A DNA stretch of 5,300 nt from an uncultured Clostridia bacterium (GTDB lineage: Bacteria > Bacillota > Clostridia > Oscillospirales > Ruminococcaceae). The DNA lies in NCBI GenBank assembly GCA_947632425.1, contig CANRPG010000144.1, positions 1 through 5,300 on the forward strand, read 5' to 3'. This document shows positions 1 to 5,300 of this stretch, in pieces. Position 1 is the first letter of the stretch. Every line of letters begins with the position of its first letter. The notes under the pieces were generated by a model. That model was not told the DNA's origin. It saw only the letters and a program-made list of their open reading frames with translations, and did no database searches. The position numbers were made by a program, and so were the translations under genes.

Positions 1-1875
1 TGGAAGGGCGTTGACCTTGGCATAATATGCGACATAACGCAGATAGATATGCTTTTCCTCAACAAGATAGAGAACATTGTGCTGTTCGAGCGTGACATAA
101 TAGAAAACAAGTTCGATGAAAAGGTGCTTTACGAAGCTAAGAAAATGGGCTTTTCGGATAAGTATATAGCCTCTTTGTGGGAATGCAGCGAGGACGACGT
201 ATATGCACTGCGCAAAAAACTGAAAATGTTCCCCGTTTACAAGATGATAGACACCTGCGCCAGCGAGTTTGAAAGCTATATACCGTACTTCTACTCTACA
301 TATGAAGACGAGAATGAGTCTATAGTTTCGGACAAGCCGAAGGTAATAGTGCTGGGCTCGGGCCCTATAAGAATAGGTCAGGGCGTTGAGTTTGACTATT
401 CTACAGTGCACGCGGTATCTACAATAAAGAAGTTCGGCTATGAGGCTATCATTATAAACAACAACCCCGAAACGGTATCTACCGACTACACCACCAGCGA
501 CAAGCTGTACTTTGAGCCGCTTACCGTTGAGGACGTTATGAACGTTATAGAGCTTGAAAAGCCTTTCGGTGTAATAGCATCTTTAGGCGGACAGACAGCC
601 ATAAACCTTGCAGAGCCTCTGATGAAAAGGGGCGTAAAGATCATAGGTACCGACTTTGCGGCTATTGAGAGAGCGGAGAACCGCAACTCGTTTGAAAAGG
701 TGCTCGAGGAGCTTAATATACCTCAGCCGCCGGGAGAAGCGGTAACAGACATACCGGCAGGAATTGCAGCCGCCGCAAGGATAGGCTACCCCGTTTTAGT
801 AAGACCGAGCTATGTCCTTGGCGGCAGGGCTATGCAGATAGTATCAAACGAAGATATGCTGAAAACATACCTGAAAACCGCCGTTGAGATAGACGAGGAC
901 AAGCCGGTACTGGTAGATAAGTACATAGAGGGCAAAGAAGTTGAGGTAGATGCCGTGTGCGACGGCAAAGATGTGTTCGTGCCCGGCATAATGGAGCTTG
1001 TAGAAAGAACGGGCATACACTCGGGCGACTCGATAAGCGTGTACCCGACATTCTCTATCTCGCAAAAAGTAAAAGACACCATTCTTGACTACACCAAACG
1101 GCTGGGTCTGGGCATAGGCATTGTGGGTCTTTACAACATACAGTTCATAGTTGACAAAAACGAGGACGTTTATATAATAGAGGTAAATCCGCGCTCGTCA
1201 AGAACTGTGCCTTTCCTTTCAAAGGCAACCGGCTACAGCCTTGCCGACATAGGCACGCTGGTTATACTCGGCAAGTCGCTGAAAGAGCAGGGGATAAACG
1301 TACTTTTCCCGCCCGAAAAGAAACGCTGGTATGTAAAAGCGCCTGCGTTCTCGTTCTCAAAGCTCAACGGTCTTGACGCGTATCTGTCGCCCGAAATGAA
1401 ATCAACGGGCGAGGCAATAGGCTACGACAAAAAGCTGACAAGAGCGCTTTATAAGGCGCTGAAATCCTCGGGCATGAAGCTTTCAAACTACGGCACGCTG
1501 TTTGTTACCATTGCCGACAAGGACAAGGAAGAGGCTTTGGAGCTTGTGAGAAGATTTTATCACCTCGGCTTCAATATCGAGGCAACGCACGGCACTGCAG
1601 TTTTCCTGCGTGAACACGGCATACGCACGCGCGAAAAGCAGAAGATAAGCTCGGGCAGCGATGAGATATTACAGGGTATGCGCTCGGGGTATATCAAGTA
1701 TGTTATCAACACGCGCGATATGAGCTCGGCAGGGCACCTGACCGACGGCTATGAGATACGCCGATGTGCGGTAGAAAACGGTGTTGCGATATTTACTGCA
1801 CTCGATACTGTAAAGGTACTGCTCGATGTGCTTGAAGAAATGACACTCTGCATATCTACTATTGATGAGGAATAA
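1..1875 (+). CDS. carB: Carbamoyl-phosphate synthase large subunit, C-terminal part (5' end cut by window edge)
   Basis: CarB uses bicarbonate, two ATP and ammonia supplied by CarA to make carbamoyl phosphate for pyrimidine and arginine synthesis in the cytosol. The reading frame is open from base 1, before the first ATG at 49, and the residues ahead of that ATG (ending DITQID) already match CarB, so the gene starts outside the window. About 624 residues are visible of roughly 1,070, beginning near E. coli residue 430. In window numbering: end of the oligomerisation domain to ~110 (motif PVYKMIDTCASEFE), start of the second synthetase half at ~113 (GSGPIRIGQG, then NNNPETVSTDY), ATP-grasp domain ~226-400 with RPSYVLGGRAM and the metal/ATP-binding EVNPRSSRTVPFLSKATG beginning at 394, and the C-terminal MGS-like allosteric domain ~479-624 with ATHGT at 528-532 and INT near the end. 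No lesion is seen. The gene ends six bases before a terminator hairpin, so it is the last gene of its unit. Identification is very secure. Confidence 0.97.
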   Translation, partial: WKGVDLGIICDITQIDMLFLNKIENIVLFERDIIENKFDEKVLYEAKKMGFSDKYIASLWECSEDDVYALRKKLKMFPVYKMIDTCASEFESYIPYFYSTYEDENESIVSDKPKVIVLGSGPIRIGQGVEFDYSTVHAVSTIKKFGYEAIIINNNPETVSTDYTTSDKLYFEPLTVEDVMNVIELEKPFGVIASLGGQTAINLAEPLMKRGVKIIGTDFAAIERAENRNSFEKVLEELNIPQPPGEAVTDIPAGIAAAARIGYPVLVRPSYVLGGRAMQIVSNEDMLKTYLKTAVEIDEDKPVLVDKYIEGKEVEVDAVCDGKDVFVPGIMELVERTGIHSGDSISVYPTFSISQKVKDTILDYTKRLGLGIGIVGLYNIQFIVDKNEDVYIIEVNPRSSRTVPFLSKATGYSLADIGTLVILGKSLKEQGINVLFPPEKKRWYVKAPAFSFSKLNGLDAYLSPEMKSTGEAIGYDKKLTRALYKALKSSGMKLSNYGTLFVTIADKDKEEALELVRRFYHLGFNIEATHGTAVFLREHGIRTREKQKISSGSDEILQGMRSGYIKYVINTRDMSSAGHLTDGYEIRRCAVENGVAIFTALDTVKVLLDVLEEMTLCISTIDEE

Positions 1876-1876
1876 C

Positions 1877-1919
1877 AAAAAGGTCTGTCACCCAAAACAG
1901 TGGCAGACCCCTTTTATTT
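1877..1919. terminator. Bidirectional intrinsic terminator between convergent carB and SdpI-family gene
   Basis: A 10-bp stem pairs 1882-1891 (GGTCTGTCAC) with 1900-1909 (GTGGCAGACC), with one G-T pair and an 8-base loop. On the + strand it is followed by CC then TTTTATTT. On the - strand it is followed directly by five T (complement of the A run 1877-1881). It can therefore end carB transcripts and those of the convergent gene. The stop codon of the - strand gene (1914-1916) lies within the + strand T tract, and the carB stop is six bases before the stem, so the spacing is very tight. This is read directly from the sequence; termination itself is inferred. Confidence 0.9.
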
Positions 1920-2291
1920 GCGCATGTTGCCATTACTGTCAAACCTGCGCTTCAAAGCGCTTTCTGTCAGCGGTATGACTAACAGAAACGGCATAATTTG
2001 CGCAAGTGACAGCGCTGTGCCTATATCAGCAATATTGTCAGGCATATGCATAACGGTATATATCAGTATTATTACTGTTATCACCGCCGAGACCAAGCCG
2101 AATATGAGCATAAGCCTGCCGCTGTAAAGATGTGCAAACCGCCAAGTTTCGCCATTTTGCATTGACATTCGCGTTTTGTAGCCGTATATGTTATTTATCT
2201 TTGCAGGCGGTCTTTTCATAAACACTATGCCGAAAATTATCATGCATACCGGCAAAAGCATTGATACAAACAGCATGAACAGATCTTCCAT
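1914..2291 (-). CDS. SdpI-family small integral membrane protein
   Basis: A 125-residue hydrophobic protein with three likely membrane helices at about residues 4-25, 60-80 and 93-110. Between helices 1 and 2 lies a polar segment with N34, YGYKT (36-40), R41, S43, N46 and TW (49-50). This pattern resembles the (N-x-x-YGYRT-x-x-S-x-x-N-x-x-x-W) signature of the SdpI/YhfL family. The tail (E110, LKRRFD, then a G and basic residues) also fits small Firmicute members. SdpI of Bacillus subtilis gives immunity to the SdpC toxin and signals through SdpR, but most short homologues have no assigned role, and no sdpC- or sdpR-like gene is visible here. I chose ATG at 2291, five bases after GGGGTG; a TTG at 2306 would add five residues but overlaps the likely ribosome site. 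A dedicated promoter lies upstream. Family assignment is fairly confident; function is unknown. Confidence 0.8.
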   Translation of the reverse strand: MEDLFMLFVSMLLPVCMIIFGIVFMKRPPAKINNIYGYKTRMSMQNGETWRFAHLYSGRLMLIFGLVSAVITVIILIYTVMHMPDNIADIGTALSLAQIMPFLLVIPLTESALKRRFDSNGNMRK

Positions 2292-2296
2292 AAATA

Positions 2297-2302
2297 CACC
2301 CC
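2297..2302 (-). promoter_or_regulatory. Ribosome binding site that fixes the start of the SdpI-family gene
   Basis: On the - strand GGGGTG is followed by TATTT and then ATG at 2291. It matches the 3' part of the Shine-Dalgarno consensus (GGTG) at a suitable five-base spacing. An upstream in-frame TTG at 2306 would place this site inside the coding region, so ATG 2291 is preferred. Confidence 0.6.
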
Positions 2303-2304
2303 AC

Positions 2305-2338
2305 AAAAAGCAAGCCGTAAAGTTTATACTCTACGGCT
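2305..2338 (-). terminator. Hairpin plus T run downstream of clpB: probable terminator, or an operator-like dyad
   Basis: Reading the - strand, an 11-bp stem pairs 2338-2328 (AGCCGTAGAGT) with 2323-2313 (ACTTTACGGCT), with one G-T pair and the four-base loop ATAA. It is followed by TGC and then five T (2309-2305). It lies 65 bases after the clpB stop and is the only terminator-like structure in the gap, so it probably ends clpB transcripts. The T run starts three bases late, which makes it a less ideal terminator than the one after carB. The 5' arm begins immediately after a -10 box, so the same dyad also spans the predicted start of the next transcript and could instead be a protein-binding site. 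Confidence 0.6.
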
Positions 2339-2367
2339 ATTATAATACTTTTCGGAGAAGAAGTCAA
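2339..2367 (-). promoter_or_regulatory. Sigma-A type promoter of the SdpI-family gene
   Basis: On the - strand the -35 box TTGACT (2367-2362, five of six consensus bases) and a perfect -10 box TATAAT (2344-2339) are separated by exactly 17 bases. The start of transcription is predicted near the A at 2332, giving a leader of about 41 bases to the ATG at 2291. It lies between clpB and the SdpI-family gene, so that gene can be expressed independently of clpB. Boxes and spacing are directly visible; activity is inferred. Confidence 0.8.
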
Positions 2368-2372
2368 TAGTA

Positions 2373-2390
2373 TTTACAATTATTTTACAA
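2373..2390 (-). repeat. Two direct TTGTAAA repeats in an A/T-rich UP-element-like region
   Basis: On the - strand TTGTAAA occurs at 2390-2384 and again at 2379-2373, offset by 11 bases, about one helical turn. Relative to the predicted start at 2332 this is about -58 to -41, where the alpha subunit of RNA polymerase contacts UP elements. The stretch is strongly A/T-rich. It could boost the adjacent promoter or be a pair of half-sites for an unknown regulator. Two short A/T-rich copies could also arise by chance. Confidence 0.35.
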
Positions 2391-2403
2391 ACGATATTTA
2401 TAT

Positions 2404-5007
2404 TTACTCATGCGATACCTTGTACTCTCCGTCATAGTCCACGGTGAACACAGTTCCCGGCGCGACGTCGTTTTCTATTATGCTTTTTGCTATAAGCGTT
2501 TCAACGCGGCTTTGTATCAGCCTTTTCAGCGGCCGTGCGCCGTATACGGGATCGTAACCCTCTTCCAAGATAGCCTGCTTTGCGCGATCGGTAACTTTCA
2601 GCGACAGCTGCTTATCTTCCAGACGTTTGCCAAGCTGTGCTATTATAAGGTCGATTATCGAGGTTATCTCTGCTTTTGCCAGCGGCTTGTAGAACACTAT
2701 CTCGTCAAGACGGTTGAGAAATTCGGGTCTGAACGAGCGGCGCAGAAGCTGCGTTACCTGCTCTTTTGCCTCGGGCGATATCTCGTTGTCAGCGGTTATG
2801 CCGTCAAGAATTATGTCAGAGCCGAGGTTTGAGGTCAGTATGATAACGGTATTTTTGAAGTCTACCGTCCTGCCCTGCGAGTCGGTTATCCTGCCGTCGT
2901 CGAGCACTTGCAGCAGCACGTTGAAAACATCGGGGTGCGCCTTTTCTATCTCGTCAAAGAGTATGACACTGTAAGGTTTGCGCCTTACCGCCTCTGTAAG
3001 TTGTCCGCCCTCCTCGTATCCTACATATCCCGGAGGCGCGCCTATAAGCCTGCTTACCGAGAATTTCTCCATATATTCGCTCATATCGATGCGCACAATG
3101 TTCTTCTCATCGTCAAAAAGCGCCTGCGCCAGAGTTTTAGCAAGCTCGGTCTTGCCAACGCCCGTAGGCCCTAAGAACATAAACGAACCTATAGGTCTGT
3201 CGGGGTTTGCAATGCCTGCGCGCGCCCTGAGTATCGCCTGCGATACCTTTGTAACGGCTTCGTTCTGCCCTATAACGCGCTCGTGAAGAATGTTTTCAAG
3301 GTTCAAAAGTTTTTCTCTCTCGCCCTCCATAAGCTTTGCAACGGGTATGCCGGTCCAGCGGCAGATGATCTTCGCTATCTCTTCTTCCGTTACCTTGTCG
3401 CGGAGCAGGCTGTCGGACTTGCCCTTGTCGTTTTCAGCCTTTGCCTCGGCTTCTTCCAGCTGCTTTTTTAGGGTGGGAAGTCTGCCGTATTTCAGCTCAG
3501 CAGCCTTTTCAAGATCGTACTCGCGCTGCGCCTGCTCTATCTGCGCGTTAACGCTCTCTATCTCCTCGCGTATCTTCTGCACAGATGATATACCGCTCTT
3601 TTCGTTCTCCCAACGGGCTTTCATTTCATTGAACTGCGCGCGCATATCCGCAAGCTCTTTTTGTATCTCCTGCAAATGCTCCTGAGAGAGTTTGTCGCTT
3701 TCCTTTTTAAGAGCGGCTTCCTCTATCTCGTGCTGCATTATCTTTCTTGAAATATCGTCAAGCTCATAAGGCATAGAGTCCATTTCCGTCTTGATAAGCG
3801 CGCACGCTTCGTCTATAAGGTCAATAGCCTTGTCGGGCAGAAATCTGTCGGTGATGTATCTGTTGGAAAGAGTTGCAGCCGCTATTATAGCCGCGTCTTG
3901 AATTTTTACGCCGTGGAATACTTCATACCTTTCTTTAAGACCTCTGAGTATTGATATCGTATCTTCCACAGTCGGCTCATCTACCATAACAGGCTGAAAA
4001 CGCCGTTCCAAAGCAGCATCTTTTTCAATATACTGCCTGTATTCGTTAAGAGTTGTAGCTCCTATGCAGTGAAGTTCACCGCGCGCCAGCATGGGTTTCA
4101 GAAGATTTCCTGCGTCCATAGCTCCGCTCGTTTTTCCTGCGCCGACTATCGTGTGAAGTTCATCGATGAACAGTATTATCTGACCGTCGCTTTGCTTTAT
4201 TGCCTGCAACACCGCTTTCAGACGTTCTTCAAACTCGCCCTGATACTTAGCGCCTGCAATAAGAGCTCCCATGTCCAGCGAAAATACCTTTCTGTTTTTA
4301 AGGTTATCGGGTACGTCGCCGCGCACTATCCTCTGCGCCAGACCCTCCGCGATAGCAGTCTTGCCGACGCCGGGTTCGCCTATCAGCACGGGGTTGTTTT
4401 TTGTCTTTCGTGAAAGTATTCTGATAACGTTTCGTATCTCGCTGTCTCTGCCTATAACGGGGTCAAGCTTGTTGTTCTTAGCAAGCTCCACAAGCTCCTG
4501 ACCGTACTTTTTCAAAACGTCATAGGTGTCCTCGGGCGTGTCGGTCGTAACCCTTGCCGAGCCGCGCACCTGAGCCAGCTTTTCAATAAACTTGTCATAC
4601 GTCAGCGTGTAACGCCTGAATATCTCTTTCAGCTTGTCGGTGGGCTTTTCAATAGCGGCAAGCATTATGTGCTCTACCGAAACAAAGTCGTCTTTCATCT
4701 GCTTTGCAATGCTTTCCGAAAGCACAAAAATGTCATTCATCTTAGCAGAGATGTACATATTGTCAGCCTGCCTGCCCGAGCCCGTTACTTTCGGCATAGC
4801 GTTTATAACGTCAAGAACGTCTTTTGCCATGTTCTGCGGCTCGATACCCATGCCCGAAAGCATCTGCGGTATAAGCCCGTCATCCTGAGACAGCAGCGTG
4901 TAAACGATGTGTTCGGGTTCTATGCTGTTGTTGTAATACTCGCCTGCCAGAGAATTTGCCGCCGCCAACGCCTCGCGAGATTTTTGTGTGTATTGCTGAA
5001 TGTTCAT
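2404..5007 (-). CDS. clpB: ClpB-type ATP-dependent disaggregase chaperone
   Basis: ClpB is a hexameric cytosolic AAA+ machine that threads aggregated proteins through its pore, working with the DnaK system. The 867-residue product is the usual full length. Domains: Clp N-domain ~1-145 with two repeats (PEHIVYTLL at 31, VEHIMLAAIE at 111); AAA1 with Walker A GEPGVGKT 210-217, pore loop KYQGEFE around Y255, Walker B ILFIDEL with E283, and arginine fingers R335/R336; a long charged coiled-coil middle domain ~405-530, typical of ClpB; AAA2 with Walker A GPTGVGKT 613-620, pore loop GAPPGYVGYEEGG around Y661, Walker B ILFDE with E686, arginine finger R766 and sensor-2 GARPLKR at 823-829. No IGF/VGF loop for ClpP binding is seen, which argues against ClpA or ClpC. 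I chose ATG 5007 (MNIQQYTQKS, family-like, after AAAGGGG); a TTG at 5028 would add seven atypical residues. It overlaps the upstream gene by four bases. No CIRCE or CtsR-like site is visible. Confidence 0.97.
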   Translation of the reverse strand: MNIQQYTQKSREALAAANSLAGEYYNNSIEPEHIVYTLLSQDDGLIPQMLSGMGIEPQNMAKDVLDVINAMPKVTGSGRQADNMYISAKMNDIFVLSESIAKQMKDDFVSVEHIMLAAIEKPTDKLKEIFRRYTLTYDKFIEKLAQVRGSARVTTDTPEDTYDVLKKYGQELVELAKNNKLDPVIGRDSEIRNVIRILSRKTKNNPVLIGEPGVGKTAIAEGLAQRIVRGDVPDNLKNRKVFSLDMGALIAGAKYQGEFEERLKAVLQAIKQSDGQIILFIDELHTIVGAGKTSGAMDAGNLLKPMLARGELHCIGATTLNEYRQYIEKDAALERRFQPVMVDEPTVEDTISILRGLKERYEVFHGVKIQDAAIIAAATLSNRYITDRFLPDKAIDLIDEACALIKTEMDSMPYELDDISRKIMQHEIEEAALKKESDKLSQEHLQEIQKELADMRAQFNEMKARWENEKSGISSVQKIREEIESVNAQIEQAQREYDLEKAAELKYGRLPTLKKQLEEAEAKAENDKGKSDSLLRDKVTEEEIAKIICRWTGIPVAKLMEGEREKLLNLENILHERVIGQNEAVTKVSQAILRARAGIANPDRPIGSFMFLGPTGVGKTELAKTLAQALFDDEKNIVRIDMSEYMEKFSVSRLIGAPPGYVGYEEGGQLTEAVRRKPYSVILFDEIEKAHPDVFNVLLQVLDDGRITDSQGRTVDFKNTVIILTSNLGSDIILDGITADNEISPEAKEQVTQLLRRSFRPEFLNRLDEIVFYKPLAKAEITSIIDLIIAQLGKRLEDKQLSLKVTDRAKQAILEEGYDPVYGARPLKRLIQSRVETLIAKSIIENDVAPGTVFTVDYDGEYKVSHE

Positions 5008-5300
5008 AGTAAAACGCCCCTTTCGCAATATTCAATGTATTTCTTTGTTATTTCGCCGACCGCCTTTTCACTGCCGCCGTCTGAAAGATACAGCTTGAAG
5101 CAGTCGTTGAATGTCGTTATGTGGTCTGTTATCGCCTTTGAAATTTCTTCGGGCTCGCCGCCCTGTTTTTTCAGCAGCCTGCGGTATGTGCCGCCCTTCA
5201 GCTGCGCCTGCACATCGCTGTCCGTCACGCCGCGTTCTATCTCGTTCCACAGCCGCAAAAAGCTTGTGTATTCGCCCAGCAGTGCGGCATTCTGCGTTCT
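5004..5300 (-). CDS. Unrecognised protein, C-terminal 98 residues (5' end cut by window edge)
   Basis: The - strand frame is open to the right window edge and ends at TGA 5004-5006, overlapping the clpB ATG as ATGA. A TTG at 5258 is an internal codon of this longer frame rather than a convincing start: the frame continues upstream through residues such as NAALLGEYTSF. The visible part is soluble-looking, highly charged and predicted by eye to be mainly helical, with a basic stretch YRRLLKKQ, an acidic EPEE, and the tail KKYIEYCERGVLL. No membrane segment, signal peptide or known catalytic motif is visible. Codon choice resembles clpB. The four-base overlap, the clpB ribosome site lying within this gene, and the absence of a visible clpB promoter point to cotranscription with clpB. 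I do not recognise the family and assign no function. That it is a real gene is well supported by the tight coupling and the sustained open frame. Confidence 0.75.
   Translation of the reverse strand, partial: RTQNAALLGEYTSFLRLWNEIERGVTDSDVQAQLKGGTYRRLLKKQGGEPEEISKAITDHITTFNDCFKLYLSDGGSEKAVGEITKKYIEYCERGVLL
5017..5023 (-). promoter_or_regulatory. Ribosome binding site of clpB, inside the upstream gene
   Basis: On the - strand AAAGGGG is followed by a nine-base spacer and ATG at 5007. It lies within the last codons of the upstream gene (around its Cys-Glu-Arg-Gly), whose TGA overlaps the clpB ATG. It supports ATG 5007 over the upstream TTG at 5028. Confidence 0.6.

Noticed and set aside
1..48. 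carB as a truncated gene starting at ATG 49
   Set aside because: The frame is open to base 1 and residues before the ATG match CarB, so the missing N-terminal half is a window-edge effect and not a biological truncation.
810..1082. 90-residue serine/threonine-rich open frame on the - strand inside carB, with two further overlapping frames
   Set aside because: Shadows of the conserved ATP-grasp domain of CarB; low-complexity composition and no start signal support coding.
1900..2127. 75-residue open frame on the + strand starting in the terminator loop
   Set aside because: It overlaps the SdpI-family gene, begins inside the terminator hairpin and has no ribosome site; the - strand gene shows a recognisable family motif.
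2410..2832. 140-residue open frame on the + strand opposite the clpB 3' end
   Set aside because: Antisense shadow of the conserved AAA2 and C-terminal region; the product resembles no known protein and ClpB conservation explains the open frame.
3290..3685. 131-residue serine-rich open frame on the + strand opposite clpB
   Set aside because: It is the antisense shadow of the glutamate/lysine-rich coiled-coil middle domain of ClpB. It shows no family motif or ribosome site and overlaps a certain gene.
5004..5300. Possible TipAS-like ligand-binding domain suggested by DHIT and the YC near the C-terminus
   Set aside because: The resemblance is limited to a few scattered residues, spacing does not fit the family, and the N-terminal part is outside the window.
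5008..5300. CIRCE (HrcA) or CtsR heat-shock operator upstream of clpB
   Set aside because: No TTAGCACTC/GAGTGCTAA dyad or tandem GGTCAAA heptads were found by eye; any such control must be further upstream.

Overview
The window looks like ordinary chromosomal housekeeping DNA from a low-to-moderate-GC anaerobic Firmicute, probably class Clostridia and perhaps Oscillospiraceae/Ruminococcus-like. This placement is an inference. It rests on Firmicute-type CarB and ClpB sequences, heavy use of the ATA isoleucine codon with GGC and GCC, and a canonical sigma-A type promoter. No mobile element, CRISPR array, tRNA or rRNA was found.

Layout: (1) From the left edge to 1875 on the + strand runs the C-terminal ~60% of carB, the large subunit of carbamoyl-phosphate synthase. 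(2) A hairpin with a T tract on each side (1877-1919) ends carB and also serves the convergent gene facing it. (3) On the - strand, 1914-2291 encodes a 125-residue membrane protein of the SdpI family. (4) A 112-base AT-rich gap (2292-2403) holds a strong promoter (TTGACT, 17 bases, TATAAT) that overlaps a second, terminator-like hairpin, with an A/T-rich UP-like stretch upstream. (5) clpB, the disaggregase chaperone, fills 2404-5007 on the - strand and appears complete at 867 residues. (6) An unrecognised gene enters from the right edge on the - strand and overlaps the clpB start by four bases (ATGA), so the two are probably cotranscribed and translationally coupled.

The window therefore joins two unrelated transcription units that converge at 1877-1919: carB from the left, and [unknown gene]-clpB plus the SdpI-family gene from the right. 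The SdpI-family gene lies in the same direction as clpB but appears to have its own promoter. The most unusual feature is the clpB/SdpI gap. The promoter is placed so that readthrough RNA from clpB would carry a complete terminator stem, while RNA started locally would lack most of the 5' arm. I see no convincing evidence of an undescribed multi-gene system here.
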